A stretch of 64,000 nucleotides of DNA, taken from CAKKQX01 sp963734595. Its GTDB lineage: Bacteria > Pseudomonadota > Gammaproteobacteria > Burkholderiales > SG8-41. The notes below the pieces were generated by a model. The model did no database searches. It was given only the letters and a program-made list of their open reading frames with translations, and had not been told where the DNA came from. Made by a program: the position numbers and the translations under genes. Positions within the stretch are counted from its first letter, which is position 1, and each line of letters begins with the position of its first letter. Below are positions 1 to 10,824 of this stretch, in pieces. The stretch covers positions 149,512-213,511 of the forward strand of contig CAVTHV010000011.1 in assembly GCA_963734595.1 (NCBI GenBank), read 5' to 3'.

Positions 1-196
1 GCCGCAGGGGATGATCAGGATCGAGCATCCCCAGGGCATGATCATGATCGACCTTGACGTCGACTTCACCGCCGGCAAGCAGGATCTACGCCGCGCCGCG
101 CTGATCCGCACCGCCCGCCGCATCTTCGAGGGCTACGTCTTCGTGCCCGGGAAAGTCTGGGCGGGCCGGAAGCAGCCGGCCAAAGCGGCGGCCTAG
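1..196 (+). CDS. PrpF-family isomerase, C-terminal fragment (5' end outside window)
   Basis: The window opens inside this gene; about 64 codons remain, ending at TAG 194-196. The fragment shows an HPQG turn followed by a strand and then RTARRIFEGYVFVP, the pattern that closes PrpF-type proteins. Known members isomerise methylaconitate in the 2-methylcitrate cycle or tautomerise oxalomesaconate. The N-terminal half and all upstream neighbours are missing, so the substrate cannot be chosen. The next feature downstream is a MITE-like element starting 8 bp after the stop, so any co-transcribed partner is not visible. Confidence 0.65.
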   Translation, partial: PQGMIRIEHPQGMIMIDLDVDFTAGKQDLRRAALIRTARRIFEGYVFVPGKVWAGRKQPAKAAA

Positions 197-204
197 CCCC
201 CTAA

Positions 205-469
205 GAGCCCGTAACATAATGAAACACGTGTGCGTTGCTGCCAAAATTGGTGCTGACGCGAAGGACGGCGCAGAGCATATCGCGAATATGGTCAAGCCGG
301 CCGACAAAGTCAGCGCCGGTTTTGGCTGCAACCCTTCGGGCTGGCACGAGTTTTGGCCCATGGCATTGTCGCTCCCCTTGCCAATATTCGCGATATTGGC
401 TGCGGAAAGCTTCGCGCCCTGCGCCAAAATCGTGCCAGCGCATCTCGCGTTTCATTATGTTACGGGCTC
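205..469. mobile_element. MITE-like element, copy 1 (265 bp, 21-bp terminal inverted repeats)
   Basis: The ends are perfect 21-bp inverted repeats (205-225 and 449-469) beginning GAGCCCGTAAC and running to TGAAAC. The element is bounded by TAA on both sides (202-204 and 470-472), a possible target duplication. The interior holds two TCGCGA-centred palindromes, one of them GCCAATAT-TCGCG-ATATTGGC. Short open frames inside are not protein-like and there is no transposase, so it would have to be moved in trans. A second copy lies inverted at 43680-43944; after reverse-complementing, 254 of 265 positions match with no gaps. Confidence 0.75.
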
Positions 470-481
470 TAACCCTTCCCC

Positions 482-1788
482 GTGAACGTTGCCATCATCG
501 GCGGCGGCTATGCCGGCATGGCGGCCGCGGTCACGCTGGCCGAACGCGGCGTCGCCGCAACCGTTTTTGAAGCTGCGCCCCAGCTCGGCGGCCGGGCGCG
601 CCGCGTGGTCGTCAATGACACCGCGCTCGACAACGGCGCGCACATCCTGATCGGCGCTTATCGCGAAACGCTGCGCCTGATCCGGTTGGTAAACCGCGAC
701 GCCGGCAGCGCATTGCTGCGGCTGCCGCTCGACTGGCATGTTCCGGGCCATTTCCGCCTGCGCGCGGCGCCGCTGCCCGCGCCCCTGCATCTTGCGCTGG
801 GATTGATGATGGCAAGCGGCGCGGGGCTGGGCGAGCGCATGGCGGCGGTCGGCTTCATGCGCGCGATGCGCCGGGACGGCTTTCGTTTGCCGCACGACAT
901 CACCGTCAGCGAACTGCTGCACCGGCATCGGCAGGGCGCGGCGCTCACGCGGCATCTGTGGCATCCGCTGTGCATCGCTGCGCTCAACACACCTCCGGAT
1001 ATCGCCTCGGCCCAGGTGTTTCTCAACGTGCTGCGCGACAGCCTCGACTCGAGTCGTGGTGACAGCGACATGATGCTGGCGCGCGTCGATTTGTCGGCGC
1101 TGTTTCCCGATCCCGCCGCCGATTACGTGCGCGGCCGGGGCGGCAAAGTGGTGCTGGGCGCCACTGTCGAAAATGTAAACGAACACGACGGCGCGTTCGG
1201 GATGACGGCGCGCGGTCTGGATTACCGGTTCACCCACGTCATATGCGCGGTTCCGCCGCATCGGCTGTCGCCGGTTATCGCCGGACTGCCCGCATTGGCG
1301 TCAACGGCGGAGCAGATAGCCGGCTTCGAGTATCAGCCGATCTATACGGTTTACCTGCAATATTCCGGACACGTCGCGCCGCCGTCGTCCATGACGGGCA
1401 TGGCCGGCGGGCTGGCACAGTGGGTATTCGACCGCGAAGCGGCGGCGACCAGCGCGGCCTGGTCGCGGCTATCATCAGCGCTGATGGGCCGCATCAGCAC
1501 ATGGCGCAGGAAGAACTCGCGCAGCGCATACACGCCGAGCTCGGGCAGCAATTCGGTCCTCTGCCTGCGCCGCTTTGGCAGCGCGTGATCGCGGAAAAGC
1601 GCGCGACTTTCGCCTGCACCATCAACCTGCGGCGGCCGGCGCAGCGCACTTCGCTGAAGAATTTTTATCTGGCGGGCGATTACACCGCGGGCGATTACCC
1701 CGCGACCCTGGAGGCCGCGGTGCGCAGCGGCGTCACCTGCGCACGCCAGGCAATCGAATCCATGCGCGGATCAACGGCGATCTGTTAG
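482..1788 (+). CDS. hpnE: Hydroxysqualene dehydroxylase HpnE (one frameshift)
   Basis: HpnE is an FAD-dependent enzyme that converts hydroxysqualene to squalene for hopanoid synthesis. The N-terminus carries the nucleotide-binding motif GGGYAG and then LGGRARR; the C-terminus has NFYLAGDYTAGDYPATLEA, typical of carotenoid/squalene desaturase folds. GTG 482 is the only reasonable start because the frame is closed at TAA 470-472, a stop made at the MITE boundary; no clear Shine-Dalgarno is seen. About one base is missing near 1440-1465, after WVFDREA; the next frame continues with GLVAAIISADGPHQ to the stop at 1786-1788. hpnC and hpnD, which usually precede hpnE, are absent; the MITE and a prpF fragment are there instead. 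Confidence 0.85.
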
Positions 1789-1802
1789 ACGAAAGCGGGC
1801 GG

Positions 1803-1839
1803 TATAATGGGACAATAACGTTTGATAATAAGGGGGGAA
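1803..1839 (+). promoter_or_regulatory. Candidate promoter -10 box and ribosome binding site for the ETF-QO gene
   Basis: A perfect TATAAT lies at 1803-1808 in the 53-bp gap after hpnE; no good -35 box is visible 17 bp upstream. AAGGGGGGAA (1830-1839) is a strong Shine-Dalgarno sequence that fits GTG 1842 but is about 20 bases from ATG 1859. The site therefore decides the start and implies an independently transcribed ETF-QO gene. Confidence 0.45.
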
Positions 1840-1841
1840 TC

Positions 1842-3542
1842 GTGACGAACGCGAATCGATGCAATACGACGTCGTGGTCGTCGGCGGCGGCCCGGCCGGC
1901 CTCGCCGCCGCGATCCGCCTCAAGCAGCTGCTGCGCAGCGCGGCAACGACGTCGCGTCTGCGTGATCGAAAAAGGCTCCGAGGTCGGCGCGCACATCCTG
2001 TCCGGCGCGGTGATGGATCCGCGCGCGCTCGCCGAACTGTTTCCCGACTGGAAGGCCAAGGGCGCGCCGCTCAACGCGCCGGTAGCCGAAGACCGATTTC
2101 TGTTTCTGACGGAACAAGCCGCGTTCAAGATCCCGAACTTCCTGCTGCCGGCCTGCTTCCAGAACCACGGCAATTACGTCATCAGCCTGGGCAACGTGTG
2201 CCGCTGGCTCGGCCAGCAGGCCGAAGGCCTGGGCGTGGAGATCTTCCCGGGATTCGCCGCGGCGGAAGTGCTCTACGACGACGACGGCAGCGTCAAGGGC
2301 GTCGCCACCGGCGACATGGGTATCGGCAAGGACGGCAAACCGACCGCCGCGTACCAGCCGGGCATGGAGCTGCACGCGCAAGTACACGTTCTTCGCCGAA
2401 GGCTGCCGCGGCCACCTCGGCAAGCAGCTGGAGGCGAGTTCAAGCTGCGCGACGGCGCGCGACCCGCAGGTCTACGGCATCGGCCTGAAGGAGCTGTGGG
2501 AGATCAAGCCCGAGAAGCACCAGGCCGGGCTGGTCGTCCACACCGCGGGCTGGCCGCTCGACAGCGAAGACCTACGGCGGCTCGTTCCTCTATCACATGG
2601 AAAACAACCTGGTCGCGGTCGGCTTCGTGGTCGGCCTGGCCTACACGCAATCCGTACCTCAGTCCCGTACGAGGAATTCCAGCGCTACAAGACGCATCCG
2701 GCCATCCGCCGTTTCTCGAAGGCGGCAAGCGCATCTCCTACGGCGCGCGCGCGATCACCGCGGGCGGCCTGCAGTCGCTGCCCAAGCTCGTCGTTCCCGG
2801 GCGGCTGCCTGATCGGCGACGACGCGGGCTTCCTGAACGCCTCGCGCATCAAGGGCAGCCACGCGCGATCAAGTCCGGCATGCTCGCCGCCGAAGCGGCG
2901 TTCGAGGCGCTGCAGGCCGGGCGCAGCGGCGACGAACTCGCCGGCCTATCCGGAGGCCTTCCGTCAGAGCTGGCTGTTCGACGAGCTGTACCGCGCGCGC
3001 AATTTCAAGCCCTGGATGGCGAAGGGGCTGTACATCGGCACGGCTGATGGTCGGCATCGACCAGGTCGTGTTCGGCGGCAAGGCGCCGTGGACGCTGCAT
3101 CACGGCATGCCGACAACGAGACGCTGAAGAAGAAAACCGAGGTGACGCCGATCGACTATCCGAAGCCCGACGGCGTCCTCACCTTCGACCGGCTGTCTTC
3201 GGTCTTCCTCTCCAACACCAACCACAACGAAGACCAGCCGGCCCACCTGACGCTCAAGGACCCGTCCGTGCCGGTGAGCGTCAACCTCGCGCTCTACGAC
3301 GCGCCGGAAGCAGCGGTACTGCCCTGCCGGGGTGTACGAGTTCGTACGGATGCGGACGACGGCAGCCCCGGCTGCAGATCAACGCGCAGAACTGCGTGCA
3401 CTGCAAGACCTGCGACATCAAGGACCCGACGCAGAACATCGTCTGGGTCACGCCCGAGGGCGGCGGCGGGCCGAATTATCCGAACATGGTAACCGGACCG
3501 GCCCCAGTTCGGCCCATCCGGCCCGATCACCAGCTTGCCTAA
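1842..3542 (+). pseudogene. Electron transfer flavoprotein-ubiquinone oxidoreductase (multiple frameshifts)
   Basis: ETF-QO passes electrons from reduced ETF to quinone at the inner membrane, linking acyl-CoA dehydrogenases to respiration. The FAD motif VVVVGGGPAGLAAAIRLKQL is near the N-terminus, then EKGSEVGAHILSG, and the C-terminus has the 4Fe-4S segment NAQNCVHCKTCDIKDPTQNI and the family ending GGGGPNYPNM. The reading frame changes at least five times (about 1850, 1940, 2385, 2560-2900, 3310-3370) while family motifs persist, so errors are likelier than decay. The usual stop would follow PNYPNM at about 3488; an extra G there lets the frame run to TAA 3540-3542. The GTG 1842 start needs one missing base before MQYDVVVVGG. 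The etfA/etfB partner genes are at 21.0-22.7 kb. Confidence 0.85.
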
Positions 3543-3592
3543 CGGCATGAACCGTGCAAAGCTTAAAAATCAACCGCGAAACGAGGCAGCTC

Positions 3593-4345
3593 ATGAGAAA
3601 AATACCCGCAGCAACCCTGCTTGCATCCGTCCTGGCGCTGGTAACTGTTTTCTCGTTTTCTCCGTCCCGGGCGCTTACCCTGCTGACCGAAGAGAATCCG
3701 CCGCTCAACTACACCGAAAAGGGCAAACTTACCGGGATGGCAACCGAAGTGGTCGCAGAGATGGCCAAGCGGGCCGGGATGACTCGCGAACACCGAAGTA
3801 CGGGAATGGAAAGCCGCATACAAGCGCGCTCAGTCCGATCGTGATACCTGTCTCTACGCGACGGCCAGGCTCGAGAATCGCGAGTGGATATTCACCTGGG
3901 TCGGCCCGATTGCGGTGAGCCGCTGGGCGCTGTTCGCGAAAGCTGGATTCACCCAGCACATCGGCAGCCTCGCCGACGCCAGGCCGTTCCGGATCGGCGG
4001 GGTGACTGATGACGCCAGACCGAGGTACCTGAAGCAAAACGGCGTGACCAATATCTTTGAAGTGGCGGACGACAAGCTCAATCCGGGCAAGCTCACCCCT
4101 TGATCGCAAGGAACTGGGACGCATCGACCTCTGGATTACCAACGCCAGCCGGGCCAGATTGGTGGCCGCTCAGGCCGGCGTCAAAGACGTCGAGCCGGTG
4201 TAGGCGGTGCGCGAGGACGAAAGCTATCTGGCATGCAGCCCCAGAACGGCCGCGGCAACCATCAAAGCGCTGACCACGCGCGCTGGCCAGTATCAAGAAG
4301 GACGGCACCTACAAGAAAATCGTCGACCGCTACGATAACAAATAA
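3593..4345 (+). pseudogene. Periplasmic solute-binding protein (family 3-like), frameshifted with an in-frame stop
   Basis: ATG 3593 follows a GAGGCAG ribosome site and begins a signal peptide (MRKIPAATLLASVLALV, cleavage near SRA-LTLL). The mature part starts LLTEENPPLNYTEKGKLTG, as in polar amino-acid type binding proteins. The frame then shifts near 3785 to a stretch with REWKAAYKRAQ and ENREWIFTWVGPI, again near 4100, reaches an in-frame TAG at 4201-4203 and ends KKDGTYKKIVDRYDNK at 4343-4345. No permease or ATPase genes adjoin it, so it is an orphan receptor. The stop together with the frameshifts makes real inactivation possible. Confidence 0.7.
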
Positions 4346-4419
4346 TATATTACAAACAATAGCTTATAACATACCAATCGCGCTGGCTCCTGCTGCCGCG
4401 AGGTTGCGGCAACGCCGCG

Positions 4420-5026
4420 TCAGAACAGCTTGAAGCTGTCGGTAGTGCCGAGCATGGCGTCGCGCAGCCGCCCGTCCACCGGTTTTTTGCCGATCCAGAT
4501 GCGCAGCATCGCCTGAAAAAAGTCCTCGCCCGTGATGGTGATTTTCTCTTCGCCGTTGATCGTGACCCGGGTGCCGGTGCCGGGCAGATAATCGAGAGTG
4601 ATCGCCCCGCCCTTCTTGAGGACGCCGATCGAATTCATCATGCGATTGAGATCGCGGATGCGGCTTTCGATCAGCGCCAGCTCGACCGGAATATGGTTCG
4701 CCGCCAGGGCGTTGTTGAGGGAGGCGGTCAAATCCTTGGCCGTGACCTCGTCCGCCAGAATGTGCATCGCCACCCGCTTCGGACCGGGATCGCCAGATGA
4801 CGTTATCGGCATCGGTCATTTTCGAGGTCAGATACAACGCGCCGACATAAACCTTGAGCACGGCCATCTTGTGGCGCACGCCGGCGCCGTTCAGCACCAG
4901 CCGGGATTGGCCATCGCCAAGCGTGATGCTGTCGTCGAGCTTGACGCCCTCGATTTCAAGGGCATTCGCCAGACCGTGGGACAGTGCAAACATCAGCATC
5001 GCAAGCCATACCAGACGGTTTTTCAT
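4420..5026 (-). CDS. Chalcone isomerase-like domain protein, secreted (one frameshift)
   Basis: ATG 5026 has GGGGAGAAT just upstream and starts a signal peptide ending near LANA. The mature protein has LEIEGVKLDD, LVLNGAGVRHK and VYVGALYLTSK, the N-terminal pattern of bacterial chalcone-isomerase-like proteins. The frame shifts near 4800-4815 and continues to GKKPVDGRLRDAMLG and the stop at 4420-4422. Bacterial members are periplasmic and their ligand is not established; a fatty-acid-binding fold is known for the family. It lies at the downstream end of the fatty-acid degradation block on the same strand, 63 bp after the thiolase gene, which supports a lipid-related role by inference. Confidence 0.75.
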
Positions 5027-5089
5027 TATTCTCCCCATTAAAGCCCGGTCGCCACGGGCATCAGGCCCGGCCAATCCGGACCTGTTCCA

Positions 5090-6306
<1,217 letters not shown>

Positions 6307-6310
6307 CTCC

Positions 6311-6412
6311 GAAGGGATGAGGGAGGATTAGGGCGGAGGGATGAGGTTCAATGCCTGAACTGCGTTTGTTCTGGTTCTTTCCTCATCCCTCATCCTTCAT
6401 CCCTCATCCTTA
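6311..6412. repeat. Intergenic inverted array of GGGATGAGG words
   Basis: The left part (6311-6346) is built of GGGATGAGG/GGGAGGA words and the right part (6381-6412) of the complementary CCTCATCCCTCATCC words. They can pair across a unique 34-bp middle. The right arm reaches the stop codon of the FadB-type gene. The same word family recurs at 10.78, 27.87 and 28.28-28.36 kb. Confidence 0.7.
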
Positions 6413-8894
6413 GTTTCTCAGCGGCTTTCCCGTCTTGAGCGTGTGCTCGATCCGCTCTTGCGTCTTCTGTGTCGCAATCAGTTCCATGAAATGCTGGCGC
6501 TCGAGATCGAGGAACCACTGCTCGTCGACGAGGCTGCCGCCTTCGACATCGCCGCCGCACATCACGGTCGCGACCTTGCAGCCGATCAGATAATCGTGCT
6601 CTGAAATATAGCCTCCGGCCAGCATGTTTTGCATGAAGGCCCGGATGGTCGCGATCGCGCTGCGGCCCGCCACCGGAATTGCCCGGGGCCTGAGCGGCGG
6701 CCGGTAGCCGGCCGCGGCCAGCGCGCGCAACTCGGCTTTGGCGATCCCGAGCAGTTCGAAGCGGTTCATCACGATTTTATCGGTCGGCCGCAGGTAGCCG
6801 AGCTCGCGCGCATGTTCCGCGCTGCGGCTGACTTCGGCCATCGCCACCGCCTTGAAATACTTCTGCAGGAAGGGCGACATGTCGCCGCCCTTCGCATCGG
6901 CCACCGCCCGCAGCGCAAATTCCTTGCAGCCGCCGCCGGCGGGAAGCAGGCCGACGCCCGCTTCGACCAGACCGATGTAGCTCTCGAGCGTGGCCACCGC
7001 GCGATCGCAATGCATGATGAACTCGCAGCCGCCGCCCAGTGCGAGGCCGTCGACCGCCGCCACCGTCGGCGTCATGGAGTACCTGAGGTGCTGCGTGGTG
7101 TGCTGGAACTGCTCGACCAGGTGCTCCACTTCGGCGAGCTTGCCCGCCATCAGCTGATCGGCCACATTGAGCTGCGCGCCGCCTTGAGCGCGAACGACTC
7201 CGCCTGCCGCGTGAATTGCTTGATGAATTTCCCGACCGCCGAGGGCTGCGTCGGCTTGCCGCCATCCACCGGCGATTTCTTGAGATTGGCGCCGACCGAG
7301 AACGGCGGCTCCGTCTGCCATGATCACCAGTCCGCGATAGTTGCGCTCGGCTTCGTCGATGGCTTGCAGCACCCCGTCGAGCACATCGTCGCCGATGGCA
7401 TGCATGCGGCTCTTGAAGCTGACGATGGCGATATCGTCGCCCGTGTGCCAGCAGCGCACCGCGTCGGTCTCGAAAGATGGTGTCACCGTATTGCCGCCCT
7501 CGCCGAGCAGTCGGTCGGGAAACAACTGGCGCCGATAGACCGGCAGCGCTGAACGCGGAATTGTAAGGTTCGGCGCGGGCGAATACGACCCATGCGGCCG
7601 TGCACACCGTCCCGCCCCGGCTTCGGCTCACCCACGCAGGCAGCGCGACCTGCGCTCATGGTCTTGCCCGCGGCGAATGTCCGCGGCGATCCATGCGGCG
7701 ATCTGGCGCCAGCCCGCGGCCTGCCAGATTTCGAACGGGCCCTGATTCCAGCCGAAGCCCCAGCGTATGGCAAGGTCCAGATCGCGCGCGTTGTCGGCGA
7801 TCTCTGCCAGATGCACTGCGCAATAATGAAAGGAGTCGCGGAAATATCGCCCACAGAAATTGCGCCTGGGGAGCTCTGGGCTGCGCGCAGCTGTGCGAAT
7901 CGTCGCGGGATTTGTTCTTCAGGATCTCGACGACCGTCGTCGTCGGCCTGCCCGCAGACGACCGGTAAGTCCCGCGGCGAGGTCGAGCACCTGGATTTCC
8001 TTGCCGACTTTCTGGTATACGCCGCGCCTGGTTTTCTGGCCGAGCGCACCCTGTCGATCAGCTTCTTGAGCCACGGGCACGGTCGTAGTACTGGTGCCAT
8101 GGATCGTCCGGCAGCGCATCGCCCATGGTATTAATCACATGGGCGAACGTATCAAGCCCCACCACGTCGGCGGTACGAAAAGTAGCGCTCTTGGGACGGC
8201 CGATCGCAGGACCGGTCAACGCATCGACGACGTCGAAGCCGAGACCAAATGCTCCGCTTGGCGGATGGTAGCGAGCATCGAGAATACGCCCACCCGATTG
8301 GCAATGAAATTCGGCGTGTCCTTTGCACGGATGACTCCCTTGCCCAGCGAAGTTACCAGGAATTTTTCAAGGTCGTCAAGGATCCGGGCTCGTTCTCCCG
8401 GCACGCGATCAGCTCGACCAGGTGCATGTAGCGCGGCGGATTGAAAAAATGCATACCGCAGAATCGGTGCCGAAGGTTCTCCGGCATAGATTCTGAAAGT
8501 TTGTTGATGCTTAAACCGGAAGTGTTGGAGGCAAATATTGCGTGGTCGGCGATATCCGGTGCAACCTTCCGGTACCAAGTCGGCCTTCCCAGTCCAGGCG
8601 CTCGGAGATCGCCTCGATGACGATATCGCATTCTTTCAGCGCTTCGAGGTGATGATCGTAGTTGGCCGCCCTTATGTGGCCCGCTTTCGACCGCGTCGAA
8701 AGCGGGCTCGGCTCGAGCTTTCTGAGATTGTCGATCGCCTTCAGCACGTTGCCGTTGGGATGGCCTTCCTTCGCCGGCAGCTCGAACAGAATCGCTTCGA
8801 CGTTGGCGTTGACGAGATGCGCCGCGATCTGCGCGCCCATCACGCCGGCGCGGACCGCCGCCTTGCGCACGATAAATGATGAGGCTGCGGACAT
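6410..8894 (-). pseudogene. FadB-type 3-hydroxyacyl-CoA dehydrogenase/enoyl-CoA hydratase (many frameshifts)
   Basis: A bifunctional beta-oxidation enzyme of about 800 residues in the betaproteobacterial arrangement: NAD-dependent hydroxyacyl-CoA dehydrogenase first, crotonase domain last. ATG 8894 follows AAGGAC. The Rossmann region reads AAVRAGVMGAQIAAH (normally GAGVMG, so the first glycine is replaced or a codon is corrupted), later FASNTSGLSIN and MHFFNPPRYMHLVELI. The C-terminal half has GLALGGGCEFIMHCDRA and a glycine-rich stretch, ending LKTGKPLRN. More than six frame changes occur between 8590 and 7150, while the last 700 bp are open. Genes for FadL (upstream) and thiolase (downstream) are on the same strand. 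Confidence 0.85.
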
Positions 8895-8908
8895 GATCAC
8901 CGTCCTTC

Positions 8909-8952
8909 AAAAAAACCGCCAGGCCGGCGTCAGCTTCGCACGGTCTGGCGGG
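8909..8952 (-). terminator. Rho-independent terminator downstream of fadL
   Basis: Read on the minus strand, a stem of CCGCCAG with CTGGCGG, including an extra CCG/CGG pair, closes a loop of about 13 bases and is followed by seven T residues (8915 to 8909). It sits 34 bp after the fadL stop and just before the FadB-type gene, so the two are probably separate transcripts. Confidence 0.65.
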
Positions 8953-8985
8953 GCTGTCGAGTGCGGCGCAATCGCCGCGGGCCCG

Positions 8986-10257
8986 CTAAAACGAGTAGCG
9001 GTATTGAACGCTCAGGATATCGACCTTGTTATCGAAATTTCCGATAATGAGTCCGCGCCCGGCGCAGCAGCGGCGGACAGCGCGGGTGGACCGGTCACGC
9101 GATCGCCGCCAATTGGCTAACAATGCGCGTGACCGGAATTTATCGCGCTGGCTTTCGATATCGTGTACTGCCGGGCAACGGGTGCTTTCCGGGTGAGTCT
9201 CCGAAGTCGGCGTCTGATAACATACCGGCGCGCACGGTCCAAGTTGGGCCGGAAATTTACGCTTGGTCGGATTGAGTTAATTCCAACGGCGTTGTCTCCG
9301 GAGCGCTATTTGGACGGACCTCGTTCATCGCCACACATCCCATCGGGAATTCATCTCATGCTTGAACGCGGCCGGAGTGATTCCGGCAGCTGAGGTCGGC
9401 CGTGACCGCGCCATCGCCGATCTGCGCGCCGGCAGCGGCCGCCACACCTGCTCCCAATGCGCCTGCCAGCGCGGATTAAGAAACGCCGTGCGTCCGAAAT
9501 ACGCGACCGTGCCTAAAGCTTGTAAGCCATCGCCGAGCGATAGGCCAGCCCAATGTTGGTTGCGGCGACGGGTTGATCATCACACCGAAGTTGAAGCCCC
9601 AGGTGCTGTCGTTGCCCTCGATCTTGTTGCTGCCCTCCGTGTTGTTCGCAACTCCGGGCATCCCGCCGGTAGAAGCGACGAAGCTGTAGTTCACGGCCGG
9701 TGAGTCCGCCTCGACGCGCTGCCAGTTCAGTCCCGCGCCGACCGATATCGTGTCGTTGATTGCTGGCGATGCTGGGATTCATACCGATGGTTTTCAATTG
9801 GGACTTGATCGCATGGAAGCGTCCCTCCGTTGGCATCGTATTCGGTCTTGATGCCGAACGGCGCGCTCGCCTACGCCGGCAAAAGGTTTCGGTCCCAGTT
9901 GCCAGGACAGATAGGCGTTCGGAATGAGCGCGAGGTCGCCGCCGTCGCCGTCATTTCCGTTCAAGGCATAAGGCCCTGCTCCCCTGTCGTCGAGATGGCC
10001 GCGGTGGTCGCCGTATTGTTGAACTTGGCGAAGGCTTGATCTTGCCGTCCACGACGACACTTCTTCCCGGCAGGCGGGTCATGCCGGCAGGATTGAAGAA
10101 GATGGTGCTGGCATCCTCGGCGGCCACGGCGCGGCCTGCGTAGGCGTTACCGAGCCCGCTCGCGCTCTGCTCGATCAGCGCAAAGCCCGGCCAGCGCGGA
10201 CCGATGCCCCCCCAGCGCAGAGAAACAGATAACATTGATTTCATTGCGTTTTTTCAT
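8986..10257 (-). CDS. FadL/OmpP1-family outer-membrane long-chain fatty acid transporter (frameshifted)
   Basis: FadL proteins are outer-membrane beta-barrels that import long-chain fatty acids. ATG 10257 follows GAGAGGAG and starts a signal peptide MKKRNEINVICFSALG; a run of seven C residues at 10207-10213 then breaks the frame. The mature start GFALIEQSASGLGNAYAGRA and TIFFNPAGMTRLPG are family signatures. After several more breaks the C-terminus reads IIGNFDNKVDILSVQYRYSF with terminal phenylalanine, the normal end of a barrel, and TAG at 8986-8988. The total of about 424 codons is the usual length. It is followed by a terminator and the FadB-type gene. Confidence 0.8.
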
Positions 10258-10371
10258 AATACTCCTCTCCATTGGCCAGTCCTGCATGCAACCGCAATCG
10301 TGATGTTTTTTAGGTTGCACTGTCTTTCTCTTCGCAGTCTTGTTGACAACAGAATAAAGACAAAGCAGCCG

Positions 10372-10781
10372 TCATGGTTGCGCCGACATCATGCGCGGCC
10401 GGCGGTTGTTGTCGACCGCGACATAAGTCAGCGTCGCCTCGGTGACCTTGACGCATTCTCCTCGTCCGGCCTGCGCTGCGCATAGACCTCGACGTTGACG
10501 GTGATCGAGGTGCGGCCGACTCTCACCACCTCGGCGTAAAAACTGACCAGGTCGCCGACGAACACCGGTTTCTTGAACACGAATGAGTTGACCGCGACGG
10601 TCGCGACGCGCCCGCGCGCCAGGCGCATCGCCGGAATGCTGCCGGCGATGTCGACCTGCGACATGATCCAGCCGCCGAAGATGTCGCCGGTCGGGTTGGC
10701 ATCCGCCGGCATCGGCACCACACGCAGGGTCGGGTCCTTGCCCGCGGGCAGCTCGGTCAGAGATTCTTCACTCGCCTTCAT
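10372..10781 (-). CDS. Acyl-CoA thioesterase, YciA/hotdog family (one frameshift)
   Basis: A single hotdog domain with the signature ANPTGDIFGGWIMSQVDIAG near residue 30 and VNSFVFKKPVFVGDLVSFYA, as in YciA-type acyl-CoA hydrolases, which release free acid from acyl-CoA. The frame shifts near 10455 (after RRPDEEN) and continues VKVTEATLTYVAVDNNRRP to TGA at 10372-10374, giving about 136 residues, normal for the family. ATG 10781 lies inside a GGATGAGGG word array, which also supplies its weak ribosome site. The same-strand acyl-CoA ligase upstream suggests control of acyl-CoA levels. Confidence 0.8.
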
Positions 10782-10820
10782 CCCTCATCCTCATCCCTGG
10801 TCCCTGGCCCCTAGATCCCT
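10778..10820. repeat. CATCCCTCATCC / TCCCTGG word array
   Basis: This short array fills the gap between the acyl-CoA ligase and thioesterase genes and overlaps the thioesterase start codon. It joins two word families: CATCCCTCATCC (as at 6.3, 27.9 and 28.3 kb) and CCCTGG/CCCCTAG (as at 32.1 kb). Confidence 0.6.
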
Positions 10821-10824
10821 GCCG

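Noticed and set aside
219..485. Open frames of 80-110 codons inside the MITE-like element on both strands
   Set aside because: They follow from the GC-rich palindromic sequence, overlap each other on both strands, have no ribosome sites and differ in frame use between the two copies.
9361..9703. Plus-strand open frames over the fadL region
   Set aside because: Minus-strand FadL motifs, signal peptide and barrel end explain this region; the plus-strand frames are antisense shadows.
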